Shown: piece by piece, positions 34,881-43,590 of the stretch | Numbering within the stretch: the first letter of the stretch is position 1 | Layout: every line of letters begins with the position of its first letter | Assembly: GCA_003313425.1 (NCBI GenBank) | Contig: NHZP01000008.1 | Location: 682,001-746,000, forward strand | Reading direction: 5' to 3' | Source: Pseudopyrenochaeta lycopersici | Taxonomy: Eukaryota; Ascomycota; Dothideomycetes; Pleosporales; Pseudopyrenochaetaceae | Length of the DNA stretch: 64,000 nt | Made by a program: the position numbers and the translations under genes | Notes under the pieces: generated by a model | What the model saw: only the letters and a program-made list of their open reading frames with translations | What the model was told of the DNA's origin: nothing | Database searches by the model: none

Positions 34881-37263
34881 GATTTCGTGTCGCACTCAGA
34901 GCGTTGGAGCGCCGAAGCTCTGTGAGTTTCAGAGGCGTCTTTGGAGATTCAATGGCTTGGAATGAACGGTCGTGTTGTGTCAAATAAAAATTGAAAGTTC
35001 GAGGTTCATGGGTTAGCCGATGACGTAGGCCTCGTAGACCTTTAGCAGCGAGAGACTTTCCGAAGCCCCTCGAACGAGTGACAGATAGGATAATGTGGAG
35101 TGGGTGAGGATTAATAAAAGCGAGAGGGGAAGGGGACCGGGTTTTTGGTGGGTACGCTCCACGCGGGTTTGGCCTAAATATCAGGAGCACTGTGGTCAAG
35201 GATTAAATTTTGGGGACAGATGCGATCTGCGATTCTCATTTCACCGAGACAATCGACTTTACCTGGTCGCCAGTTAGTGGCCAAGAAAAACTGGGTCGAA
35301 CAATGGACAAGTCGGACGCGATTGACGTGAATAGCAACCATCGGGTGGGGCCGCCTCGCTGGGTGCTGTTGGGACCAAGTCTGGTCCAAAAGTTTCCGCA
35401 TCTGCACCAACGAAAGCGCCTTGTTCCTCAAATGCGGAACTAGTGCTGGGCAAAAACGCGACAAGGGCGAATTGTATTTTAGAGTCGGCGCGATAGCATC
35501 GCACAACCCGGATAGTGAAATTCTGGCCGCGAGTCCCAGCGATACGTCATCGAACGCAGGTCCGCAGCCTTCCTCATTGGCACGCAGAAGCCATTCACTG
35601 TGCTACCAAAATTTTCCTGAGAATCGCCCAGTACTCCAAGATTCTGTCTTATTTCCATTTCTTCGTCACTCATAGAGCAAAAATAAGACTCCACGTTCTG
35701 TATCTCAACTTAAATGTCGTTATCGCACAGAACGTTTCAACAACGCCCGTGGCTTGCCGCAAAGCTTGTCCATGTCGATCCCACTAGAAAGCCATACAAT
35801 CCCTGTGTTACCAAGGTCCTCATTGAGTCTCGTCGTGGGGAGTGGGCCCTTCTCTGGATCGTAGTACCAGTACCAGTACCAGGACATTGAACTTTTCTCC
35901 ATTATCTGTGACCCGCTGAATCTCATCATCCCCAATTTTCTCTCCAAAGATCGCTCCAATGAAAGTATCCAAAAGAATCGATCTTCTTGAGCAACATCGC
36001 TTGGCGACCTAGGGGTGCCGAGCCATGCGCCATGGTCAACGGTAAGGGTAGCTTTTCCGCTTCACTCATTTTCACGTGAAGGCTCGTCGACGAAGACATA
36101 TCCCCAATCAAGGGACCAATTTTAAGCGACAAGGTATCCGTATTCGGTGCGGAGAGCAACGTACTTGGACAAGCGCAGTTACCAATTTCGCATTCAAAAC
36201 TGTGGGTCGCATCCATTGCATTGTGTCATACCTCGTGTCCAACAACCTGTTGCTGATAGTTGTGCGAATAGACTTCTAACTTACAGCATTTGATAAGAAT
36301 CCTGGGCTACACCTATGTCTTTCTAATCCCTTAGTGAAGTTTTATTGGTTCCTTTCAACCGTTCTCATCTGGACGTCCATCAGATTATCGCAGTTTTTTA
36401 TTTGGCACTTTAACTTCCATCGACCTGTAAGTCAAGGATCCGAGAAGGTGAAGCAATTCAGTCAACGAGCTCTGAAAAACAGAATTTATTCATCAGACAT
36501 GATGGTTTTCGCTCATGTCTGTTAATGGGTACTTAATGTGCTCAGTTGAGCAATGCAATATTCCGCTTCATATTATTGATGGGGCAAGGGTGGCGATAAT
36601 CAAATCGATCATAACAACTATCACAGTCTTGTACTTCTTAGCCAAACATGCACAAGCTGAGAGGACGTTGCGAGTAAATTTTTAAGTAGAAAATTGCGTA
36701 TGATTTTGGAATTCTGACTACAAACAGAAACGAAAGTAATCTAAGAAATGTAGATGCAATAAAAAGTGTGCGTGTGACCGGGTTGAGCATAGTGATCGGC
36801 GGCGGAGCGCATACGTGGGGATACGCATCCTGCAATTTTAAGGCTCCTTCTCCTCCTAACTGACTGCTAAAGGCGAAGTCTTTGCCCTGGCTTCAATTAC
36901 TAGTCGACCGTCGCCTGAAAAAAGTCGTTGAGATGCACACAATTGGGTTTTGTTACTGATTCGCTACGTTCCTTATACTGTCCGCGGACATCTCGTCCCT
37001 GACGTAATGTTGCGTATCTTTAACCAAGCCCAGCACGAATATCTATCAGCCACATGCGCCAACTCTGCTATTCACGCAACTATTATGGCCTTTCACTCTT
37101 CCTCAATCATCTCGCAATTCCCTTCGAGTACATATTTGGACGAAGCTTGATTGAAGTCTGTCTTTCAACCATCTCAAAGCCCTGGTTGCGTGATCCACAC
37201 GGATGGCATCCCGGAATCTCCACCACTCCATCGGTCCACTAAAAATCTCAATACGATACTAGA
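34881..37263. other. Long intergenic stretch between divergent genes, AT-richer centre
   Basis: A 2.4-kb gap between the MscS start (-) and the lipase start (+). The part from about 36.2 to 36.8 kb looks richer in A/T than the flanks. The only protein-like frames are a 96-codon ATG frame at 36216..35926 (-) and an overlapping, shifted continuation to 35720 with a WYWYWYY run, produced by a triplicated 6-bp unit near 35865. I cannot assign these frames. No other gene seen. Confidence 0.4.
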
Positions 37264-39630
37264 ATGGCCAGTTCTACTGCCACTACTACGGTTAAACATC
37301 GTAACGAAGAACAATTTTGCCAAAAGGATGACCAAGAGAAGCCCAAAGCTCAAACTGCTATTGAATTTGCGCAACAGGCTGAGCGTCTCGGACAGTACAC
37401 GACGTGGCAAGAAGATGCCACGACTGGCTCAACACAAGCGGTTGAAGCTCACTTCGTGACTGCTCAAGACCCCGTAATACAAACTGCAGATGGTGGCCGG
37501 CTGCCTGCTGTCCCTATAGAGGAAGCAACAAAGCTCAATCAGTTGAGGGATAGTGTTGAAGACCAAGATGTATTACCCAAACAGCCAGTGGGTGCGAAAG
37601 TGCGAGAGGCAAAAGATGGCACCATTCATGGTCTTCTACCGAATCAGGATGAACAAAAGGGAGAAGGAAAGTCCGATGCTCCTTTAGGAGATTCAAAGGC
37701 ACCCTGGAAGACAAACCCGCTGTTTCCTCCACTACCTATGTACGGGCCACCGACGCTCCTTAGAAGAATCCATTGTTGGACATTTCGAATATCATCTGGA
37801 ATCTTATCGTTTTGTTTCCTCCTTGTCATTATATTAGGGGCGCTTTTCACGTCTTTGCCTGGACTCGTACAACGCCTGTGGCTGCGATTTACTTTTCGGA
37901 ACCCGGACAAGAGACGGCCATTCTATCAAGAGGAATTACGAAGGAAGAATGCAAGAAGAGTAGCAGAAAGAGCGTGGAAGAAGCAGCACAATACACCTCA
38001 AATGAAACAAGTGAACGATGATGAAAAGGGAGCTGGCGCGGAAGAATTCGAACCGCTGGAAGGTGGACCAGATCCTCTTATATGCGACGTACGATACTAT
38101 GCACGCCGTGTCGGACTGGACTGTGAAATATTCGAAGTCCAAACTGAGGATGGCTTTATCATCGATCTCTGGCATCTTTACAACCCACGTGAATACAAAC
38201 GCTCCGAGAAATCCCAGCGATCACCACACTCGCCTGAAATATTTCCTGATAATGGGCCATCAGATGGCTTTACAGGCTCGCAATATCCGCCAGGCGACAA
38301 GAAGTATCCTGTACTTATGGTTCATGGCCTTTTACAATCCGCTGGGGCATATTGCACAAATGACGATGACAGCCTGGCCTTCTTTCTGGCGAAAAGCGGA
38401 TATGATGTCTGGCTGGGGAACAACCGGTGCGGCTTCAATCCGAGACATATTATGCTCAAATATGATGATCCGAGGATGTGGGCATGGAATATTAGGCAGA
38501 TGGGCGTTATGGACCTCCCGGCTCTGATTTCACGGGTTCTTTCAGAGACCGGATTCCAGAAGCTAGGTCTTATTGCACATAGTCAAGGTACCACACAGTC
38601 ACTAGTTGCTCTGGCAAAAGAGCAGAGGCCCGACATTGGTGATAAGATATCCGTCTTTTGCGCGTTGGCACCAGCTGCATATGCAGGTCGTTTGATAGGT
38701 AAAGCGCAGTTCAAATTCATGCGGGTCATCTCCCCTGGGATGTTCCGAGCAGTTTTTGGTATTCATGCCTTCATACCATTCATGATGACGATGCACTCCC
38801 TGCTTCCAGGCCACTTCTATGGCGACATGGGATACCGCGTCTTTGCCTTTCTCTTCAATTGGACTGATGACCGCTGGGAGCGCGACCTCAGAGATCGGAT
38901 GTTCCAATTTGCACCCGTTTATGTTAGTGCGGAAAGTATGCGCTGGTGGTTAGGCCGGGAGTGCTTTGCAAAGCAAAAATGTATCTTAGCTACGCGGGAA
39001 GAGAAAATGATGGAGGACAAGGAAGATGACGACGAAGACGGCCGAGTCACACATTCCAATCTTGGAAACGAACCATCTGACGACGAAGACGACGGCGACG
39101 ATCACGACGAAGATGCTCAACCCGGATCGAACAGGCTCGACAAAAGAAAACAGAGTCCCCAGAGACGAGATGGCAATCGCGCCCGTTTCGCCTGGTACGG
39201 TCCCCAAACACCTCCATTCGCCTTCTGGGTCTGCGGTGCAGACGATCTAGTTGACGGCCGCCGCCTGTTACGCCGCTTCGAATGCAACCGCGAGCCATTT
39301 GTCGACATTGTGCACTCTAAAGTCATAGAAGGCTACGAGCACCTCGATGTCATCTGGGCGATGGACGCAATTGAGAAAGTAGGAAAAGAAGTCCGCGAGG
39401 TGCTCTGGAAGACTGCTCCGGAGGAATCGAGGAAACTCTGCGGAACGCCTAAAGGGTGCGAAGACATTGATGAGTTCTACACACGGAAATCTGAGGAGAT
39501 GGAAAATGCGACTAGAGAAGTTGACGCCACGGCTGGTGAGTGGAGTGAAAAAGGAAGAGAGCAAGTAAGCGGCGGCTCTAGTAAATACCCAGGATATTCT
39601 GAAGGGGAGATGAAGGAGACAAAAACCTGA
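37264..39630 (+). CDS. Membrane-anchored acid-lipase / steryl ester hydrolase-like protein (Yeh/Tgl1 type)
   Basis: An intronless 788-aa frame. Residues 1-165 are polar. One strong membrane segment (ISSGILSFCFLLVIILGAL) lies at about 177-196, followed by a basic, charged segment. The alpha/beta-hydrolase part begins with the AB-hydrolase-associated lipase block (YYARRVGLDCEIFEVQTEDG, about 275-295). It contains VLMVHGLLQSAGAY (oxyanion HG), 'GYDVWLGNNRCG', the nucleophile elbow AHSQG near 439, Asp in CGADDLVDG and His in EGYEHLDVIW near 690. An acidic Asp/Glu/His-rich insert (about 580-620) interrupts the fold. The plan matches fungal steryl ester hydrolases Yeh1, Yeh2 and Tgl1, which release sterol and fatty acid at lipid droplets or the plasma membrane. 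Triglyceride lipase activity is an alternative. Confidence 0.85.
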   Translation: MASSTATTTVKHRNEEQFCQKDDQEKPKAQTAIEFAQQAERLGQYTTWQEDATTGSTQAVEAHFVTAQDPVIQTADGGRLPAVPIEEATKLNQLRDSVEDQDVLPKQPVGAKVREAKDGTIHGLLPNQDEQKGEGKSDAPLGDSKAPWKTNPLFPPLPMYGPPTLLRRIHCWTFRISSGILSFCFLLVIILGALFTSLPGLVQRLWLRFTFRNPDKRRPFYQEELRRKNARRVAERAWKKQHNTPQMKQVNDDEKGAGAEEFEPLEGGPDPLICDVRYYARRVGLDCEIFEVQTEDGFIIDLWHLYNPREYKRSEKSQRSPHSPEIFPDNGPSDGFTGSQYPPGDKKYPVLMVHGLLQSAGAYCTNDDDSLAFFLAKSGYDVWLGNNRCGFNPRHIMLKYDDPRMWAWNIRQMGVMDLPALISRVLSETGFQKLGLIAHSQGTTQSLVALAKEQRPDIGDKISVFCALAPAAYAGRLIGKAQFKFMRVISPGMFRAVFGIHAFIPFMMTMHSLLPGHFYGDMGYRVFAFLFNWTDDRWERDLRDRMFQFAPVYVSAESMRWWLGRECFAKQKCILATREEKMMEDKEDDDEDGRVTHSNLGNEPSDDEDDGDDHDEDAQPGSNRLDKRKQSPQRRDGNRARFAWYGPQTPPFAFWVCGADDLVDGRRLLRRFECNREPFVDIVHSKVIEGYEHLDVIWAMDAIEKVGKEVREVLWKTAPEESRKLCGTPKGCEDIDEFYTRKSEEMENATREVDATAGEWSEKGREQVSGGSSKYPGYSEGEMKETKT

Positions 39631-40007
39631 AGGGCGCGCTTTCACAGAGAGCGAAGAATTACGAGGAGAAGCATTAGACGTTGTTTGTGGCCGCATATAC
39701 ACGCATATGCCCGAGCGTTATGCTTTCAGCATATATATAATTATACCCTCCTCCTCCTCCTCCTCCTCCTCCTCCCCCTCCCCCTCCTTCTTCTTCTTCT
39801 TCTTCTTCTTCTTGAGAAAGAAAATTAAGGACAAAGCGAACAGTATATAGGGCTTCTTATAATAGTAGTAGAGTATGCTCAAAATGACGCAAATATGCAT
39901 TGAAATAAGGAGAGCATCAGAACTGACAAAAGGCCACCAACGGAAAGTGGGCCAAGACTTGCTTGATATAATGGGATATTTCATAATTTCATTCATCATC
40001 TAGAACT
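39631..40007. other. Convergent 3' flanks with microsatellite
   Basis: A 377-bp gap between the lipase stop and the end of the readthrough extension of the quinone reductase. It contains a pyrimidine microsatellite and otherwise shows no gene. Confidence 0.5.
39746..39813. repeat. Compound trinucleotide microsatellite (CTC)n-(TTC)n
   Basis: About ten CTC/TCC units pass through CCCCT runs into about ten TTC units, all pyrimidine on the + strand. Read on the opposite strand it would encode Lys then Glu runs, but this is a translation artefact in a 3' flank. Length variation between strains is likely. Confidence 0.9.
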
Positions 40008-40217
40008 CTACATGATCTCGCACTTGGCAGGAAGACCGCAAGGTCCTTCGCTACTTTTCTCCTTCTTCTGCTGAGGCTCCGCCGACGCAGTTGCTGGCTG
40101 AGGGGCAGCAGCAGCAGTCGTCGTCGTACCGTTCGCATCGTTTTGTGTCGTTCCATTTTCTGTTTTTGTTGCCTCTACTTTCTTCTGCTCCTCGCCCACG
40201 TGACTATCATCTAGTCA
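40008..40217 (-). promoter_or_regulatory. Candidate stop-codon readthrough site and in-frame CaaX extension
   Basis: The reductase frame stops at 40217..40215 with TGA followed directly by CTAG, so the context is CCA-TGA-CTA-G. The same frame then stays open for 68 codons to a TAG at 40008. It begins LDDSHVGEEQKK, runs through a Thr/Ala/Gln-rich linker, and ends KKEKSSEG-PCGLPAKCEIM. UGA-CUA is the established high-readthrough context in fungi and animals, and CEIM at the extreme C-terminus fits a CaaX prenylation box with a second Cys nine residues upstream of its Cys. From memory, yeast Ycp4 has a similar long tail ending in a Cys pair and CaaX. The regulatory reading is inference; the sequence context and open frame are seen directly. 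Confidence 0.72.
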
Positions 40218-41069
40218 TGGGTGCGCCTTGGACACAGCCTCGTAGAATGCCTTGCCTTGTGCTGTAGCAATGCTGAGCTCGAGGGCAGTAGGCTGGCGCG
40301 AACCGTCAGCAGCGGAGAAGGTACCCGCGCCCCATGGTGAGCCACCGTGGATCTCTTCGAGATTGGCGAGTTGAGCTGCTTCGTGTTAGACAGGGTCCTG
40401 ACTATCTTTGAATTGGCTTTCATATCTTACCGAAGGTAGTCTTGTAACCCAAGGGCACATAGATGAAGCCGTGATGGGCCAAGGTTGACATGGAGGCAAT
40501 GGCAGTGCTCTCCTGTCCACCACCGAGCGTGCCGGTAGAGATGAAAACGCCAGCGTACTTGCCCCAGTAGGAGCCTTGCGACCACTGCTTGCCAGTCTTG
40601 TCCCAAAAGGTCTTCCATTGTGCAGGGAAGTTTCCGTAACGGGTAGGAATGCCGAAGAGAATGCCATCAAACTCCTCGAGCTGGGCGGGGTCGTCTAGGA
40701 CAGCAATGTCGGTGGGCTTAGGGGGTGCGTGCATCTTGGTGAGAACCTCCTGGGGGAGCGTCTCTGCGACTCTGATGGCATGATTAGTCTAATTACTCGA
40801 AGAGCGTTGTATGAGATTGAGCACGCTGGATCCGCGTAGGATGGCAACAACGACGAGTGAACGTACTGCAAAAGCGTGGCATCACCACCAGCCTCCCGGA
40901 TACCCTTCAATTCAGCATCGGCCTGTCATACTGTGGTTAGCAAATCTCAAGATCGGAATGGTGGGGTACCGAATGCCATGAAGCACTGACACCAATCAAG
41001 CTCAGTACATACCAATTGCTTGATGTGGCCATACATGGAGTAGTAAACGATTGCAATCTTGGGAGCCAT
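40215..41069 (-). CDS. NAD(P)H:quinone oxidoreductase, WrbA/Ycp4/Alt a 7 type flavodoxin-like protein
   Basis: Four exons (41069..41013, 40922..40867, 40771..40431, 40375..40215) with introns of 90, 95 and 55 bp give 204 aa to the first stop, the length I recall for the Alternaria and Cladosporium homologues Alt a 7 and Cla h 7. [20 protein letters not shown] forms the FMN phosphate loop. [19 protein letters not shown] and [12 protein letters not shown] are the family's flavin-site blocks, and the C-terminus has [14 protein letters not shown]. The enzyme is an FMN-binding, tetrameric, cytosolic two-electron quinone reductase that limits redox cycling; yeast relatives are Pst2, Rfs1 and Ycp4. 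The odd feature is the stop: TGA-CTA-G, with an open frame continuing to a CaaX-like end at 40008 (separate entry), so a 273-aa membrane-bound isoform is likely. Confidence 0.94.
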
Positions 41070-42092
41070 GGCGAAGAAATTGAAGTTTGAATTAGAGTAT
41101 CAAACAAAAGGGACACTTGAAGCTTCAGTGTTGATGGGAGAAAGGAGGGGTAGCTCTCGTCTTATATTGCACCCGCCCTAGATCATCCTCCAAGAATACA
41201 TCATGCAAGACAGCGAGACAAGATCCTAGGGTATGCACATCGGTCCAATGAGACTGAAAACAGCAGCAAGCCCTAACGACCATCGAACAATGAGGCCATG
41301 CGTGCGGTGCCATAGCCGTCCAATCCGACCAATTCCGGAGCAACGCTGCCCCACCCGGCAAGCTGTTGCAGTAGCGTCATTGCGCTTGATGATTACCTGA
41401 GCGTTGGGTAAGAATTCAAAATGCAATGAGCAAGCTCACCGCAACGGTGGAGTCTCTCGGCACGTGAGACTTGCACATGCGGCGCTGTTTCCGTCCTGTT
41501 TTAATCAGCAAAATTTTCATTTGGAGATGTTATGGCTTGGATAAGCACGGATGCGGAAAGAGGGTCAGACCGCAGGGTTCGAGGAGAGGCTTACAACGCA
41601 GTGTGTAAGCATGCAAAATGTGTACCTTGACTTTCCCTCTTCGAGTTGCGGGCGCCTGCAGGTGCGGGGTGATGTCCGCCAAGCCCGGAAGTGAACAAGA
41701 AATCACTTGAGGCTCTAACGACAATGGTTCTCAAACACACTTATTCGAATCATTGGATATGTAAAAACATGGCGCTTGAGGTGAGATATGGAATGGTAAC
41801 ATTAGCTATGAAACCTGTTGCAGAACGCTAGAATGCTAAGAGTACTACAGAAATCAAGGCGTCTGGCCTACCCATCAAAATGCCGATGAAAACCGTTTTT
41901 AAAGACTCCTCATGCTGTTGATGCAAAACTTTTTCTCCAGATGCTTGAATCCAATGTGGCTGCTTTGGCCTGGGTATCTTGGCTCCAGGCCTATCGTTCA
42001 TACACGCGGCCATTAAGTCGTAAGCGTTCGAAGTCGTAAAATATGTGTACAGGTGAAAGGAAATTAACCGTTATTTGTCGATCGATCCACGA
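41070..42092. other. Intergenic, 1.0 kb
   Basis: Promoter side of the quinone reductase and 3' flank of the F-box gene. A 61-codon ATG frame at 42013..41828 (-) begins MAACMNDRPGAKIP and could be a small peptide gene with an intron after ILM, but I see no family and leave it uncalled. Confidence 0.4.
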
Positions 42093-43590
42093 TCAAGTCT
42101 GAATAGAGTGAAGTCTCCTGCGAACGCCAGCCAGAAATTCGTCCTCATCGATGCGCTGGAACGGACCCTCCTCTTCCTTCTCGTACAGTCCGGTGCTGCC
42201 GTAGGGACCCTTACCACTGAAGGTCACATTCTGCGGCCAATACCCGTCAGATGAGATCTGCGCGAGAGAGAAATCGCCATGAACTGAGTTGAAACCAGGC
42301 TCGAAGATACAATCGGCAAAGAACAGCTCGATGTAGAGCTCACGCGGAATTACGCTTTCAGCACGCCGGCGGATGAGACGGCGACCCTGCTGGAGCAACT
42401 TCTGCAAGGCATCTGTGGCTTCTTGTGTCGAACGGCCATGCTCATGTTCGCAAAGATGCAGTGCGCGCACCTGCAAGTCACCAGCGAATCTAACATCCTC
42501 GTTGGAAAAGAGATCCGCGCAAACGGACGGAAGTGAGATGGATAGCGTCTCCAACTTCGGACAGTTTCGGAAGGTCTCACACAGATGCTCGCAGTCGCTC
42601 GGAGATCCGGGGTGAGGGTGCCAAAAGCCATCCTGTGACCGCGGGCTGTGCTCAAGGACTCGGAGTGTCTTGCGTGAAGACTTCACGATGGCCATGACGC
42701 CGTCGATGGTAATAGAAGAGTTGCAAGTCAAATGGAACTCCTCTAGATGGGTGGCAGTACGGGCGATAGCGAAGAGGTCGTTATCTGTGATTGGCATGAA
42801 GGAAGTATCGCCGAAAATCTTCAAGCGACGCAGCTGGCCAAAGTTTACAGACTGCAGTGGCTGAAGGTCAACTTGATTCTCCTTATCTGCAGCCTGCTGC
42901 GACGTTGGGTCGACGCATTGAAACTCCAGCGATTGCAGCGGCTTGCCACTGCCCATCAGAACAGTCCGCCATGCTTTTGCATCCAAGTGCCTGATTGTGG
43001 TCCATGGTAGAGACAGGGATGTGAGGTTGTGGCAGTTCTTGATCGAATCGAACACAAGACGATCCGTCTCGGCAGTGTAGAAGCCATGCACCCACATGCG
43101 CTTTATCTTGGAGGCAACCTCTGGGAAGTCGTTGCAAATGTTCACAGTCCGCTTGAGGGAGGCGAACGGGTCGCGGTAAACGGCGGTGCCCGTCGGGCGG
43201 TCGATGAGTTCGTAAAGAGGATAGCTCTCTCGTCTGTTAGACAATTCGGCCCATCGCTATATCGAGTCAGCATTAAGTTCGACTAGGAAGGAGAATGCTC
43301 CAGCTTACCTCTCCACCCTTCCACCGACGAATATAGACGTCCTTGAGGGAGTGCTCCAGAGCCCAATCGTGCCACTGCCAACACACCGAGCGGAGAGCGG
43401 ATGTTGCGTCCCACTTGAGCAACTCTGGAGGGACAGGGCCTCTCACGTAGCGCTGGAGGGTAGCCCTTTGGAGTGGCAGCGGTGCCTGGGACAGGCCGAA
43501 AGTATACGTGGGGCCATCACGTATATTGGCATTGGCAGCTTCCTCAAGGATCTTTGAAAGTATTTCGTAGGGGAACTCGTTGATGTGCAT
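42093..43590 (-). CDS. F-box protein with leucine-rich-like repeats
   Basis: Two exons (43590..43309, 43256..42093) split by a 52-bp intron (GTAAGC donor, GCTGAC branch, ATAG acceptor) give 481 aa. Residues ~4-20 (INEFPYEILSKILEEAA) fit an F-box, although an insertion separates it from the 'RSVCWQWHDWA' half at about 68-80. Downstream, Leu-spaced segments such as LTSLSLPW, LQSLEFQC, LRRLKIFG and LETLSISL recur at irregular intervals, consistent with a degenerate LRR solenoid. F-box proteins bind Skp1 in SCF ubiquitin ligases and choose substrates through their C-terminal part. I do not recognise the specific substrate or an orthologue. Fungal genomes hold many such loosely conserved F-box/LRR genes. 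Confidence 0.7.

Noticed and set aside
37264..39630. Lipase as the ErdH partner of ErdS
   Set aside because: It has the Yeh/Tgl1 plan with an N-terminal membrane anchor and lies 11 kb away; adjacency, the usual argument for ErdH, is absent.
39718..39999. Frame encoding Lys9 and Glu runs
   Set aside because: Translation of the CTC/TTC microsatellite in a 3' flank.
40150..40260. Alternative splicing joining the reductase to its CaaX tail
   Set aside because: No GT donor and AG acceptor pair removes the TGA while keeping frame; the only near candidate (GTGTCC, 38 bp) is too short and non-consensus. The frame is already continuous through the stop.
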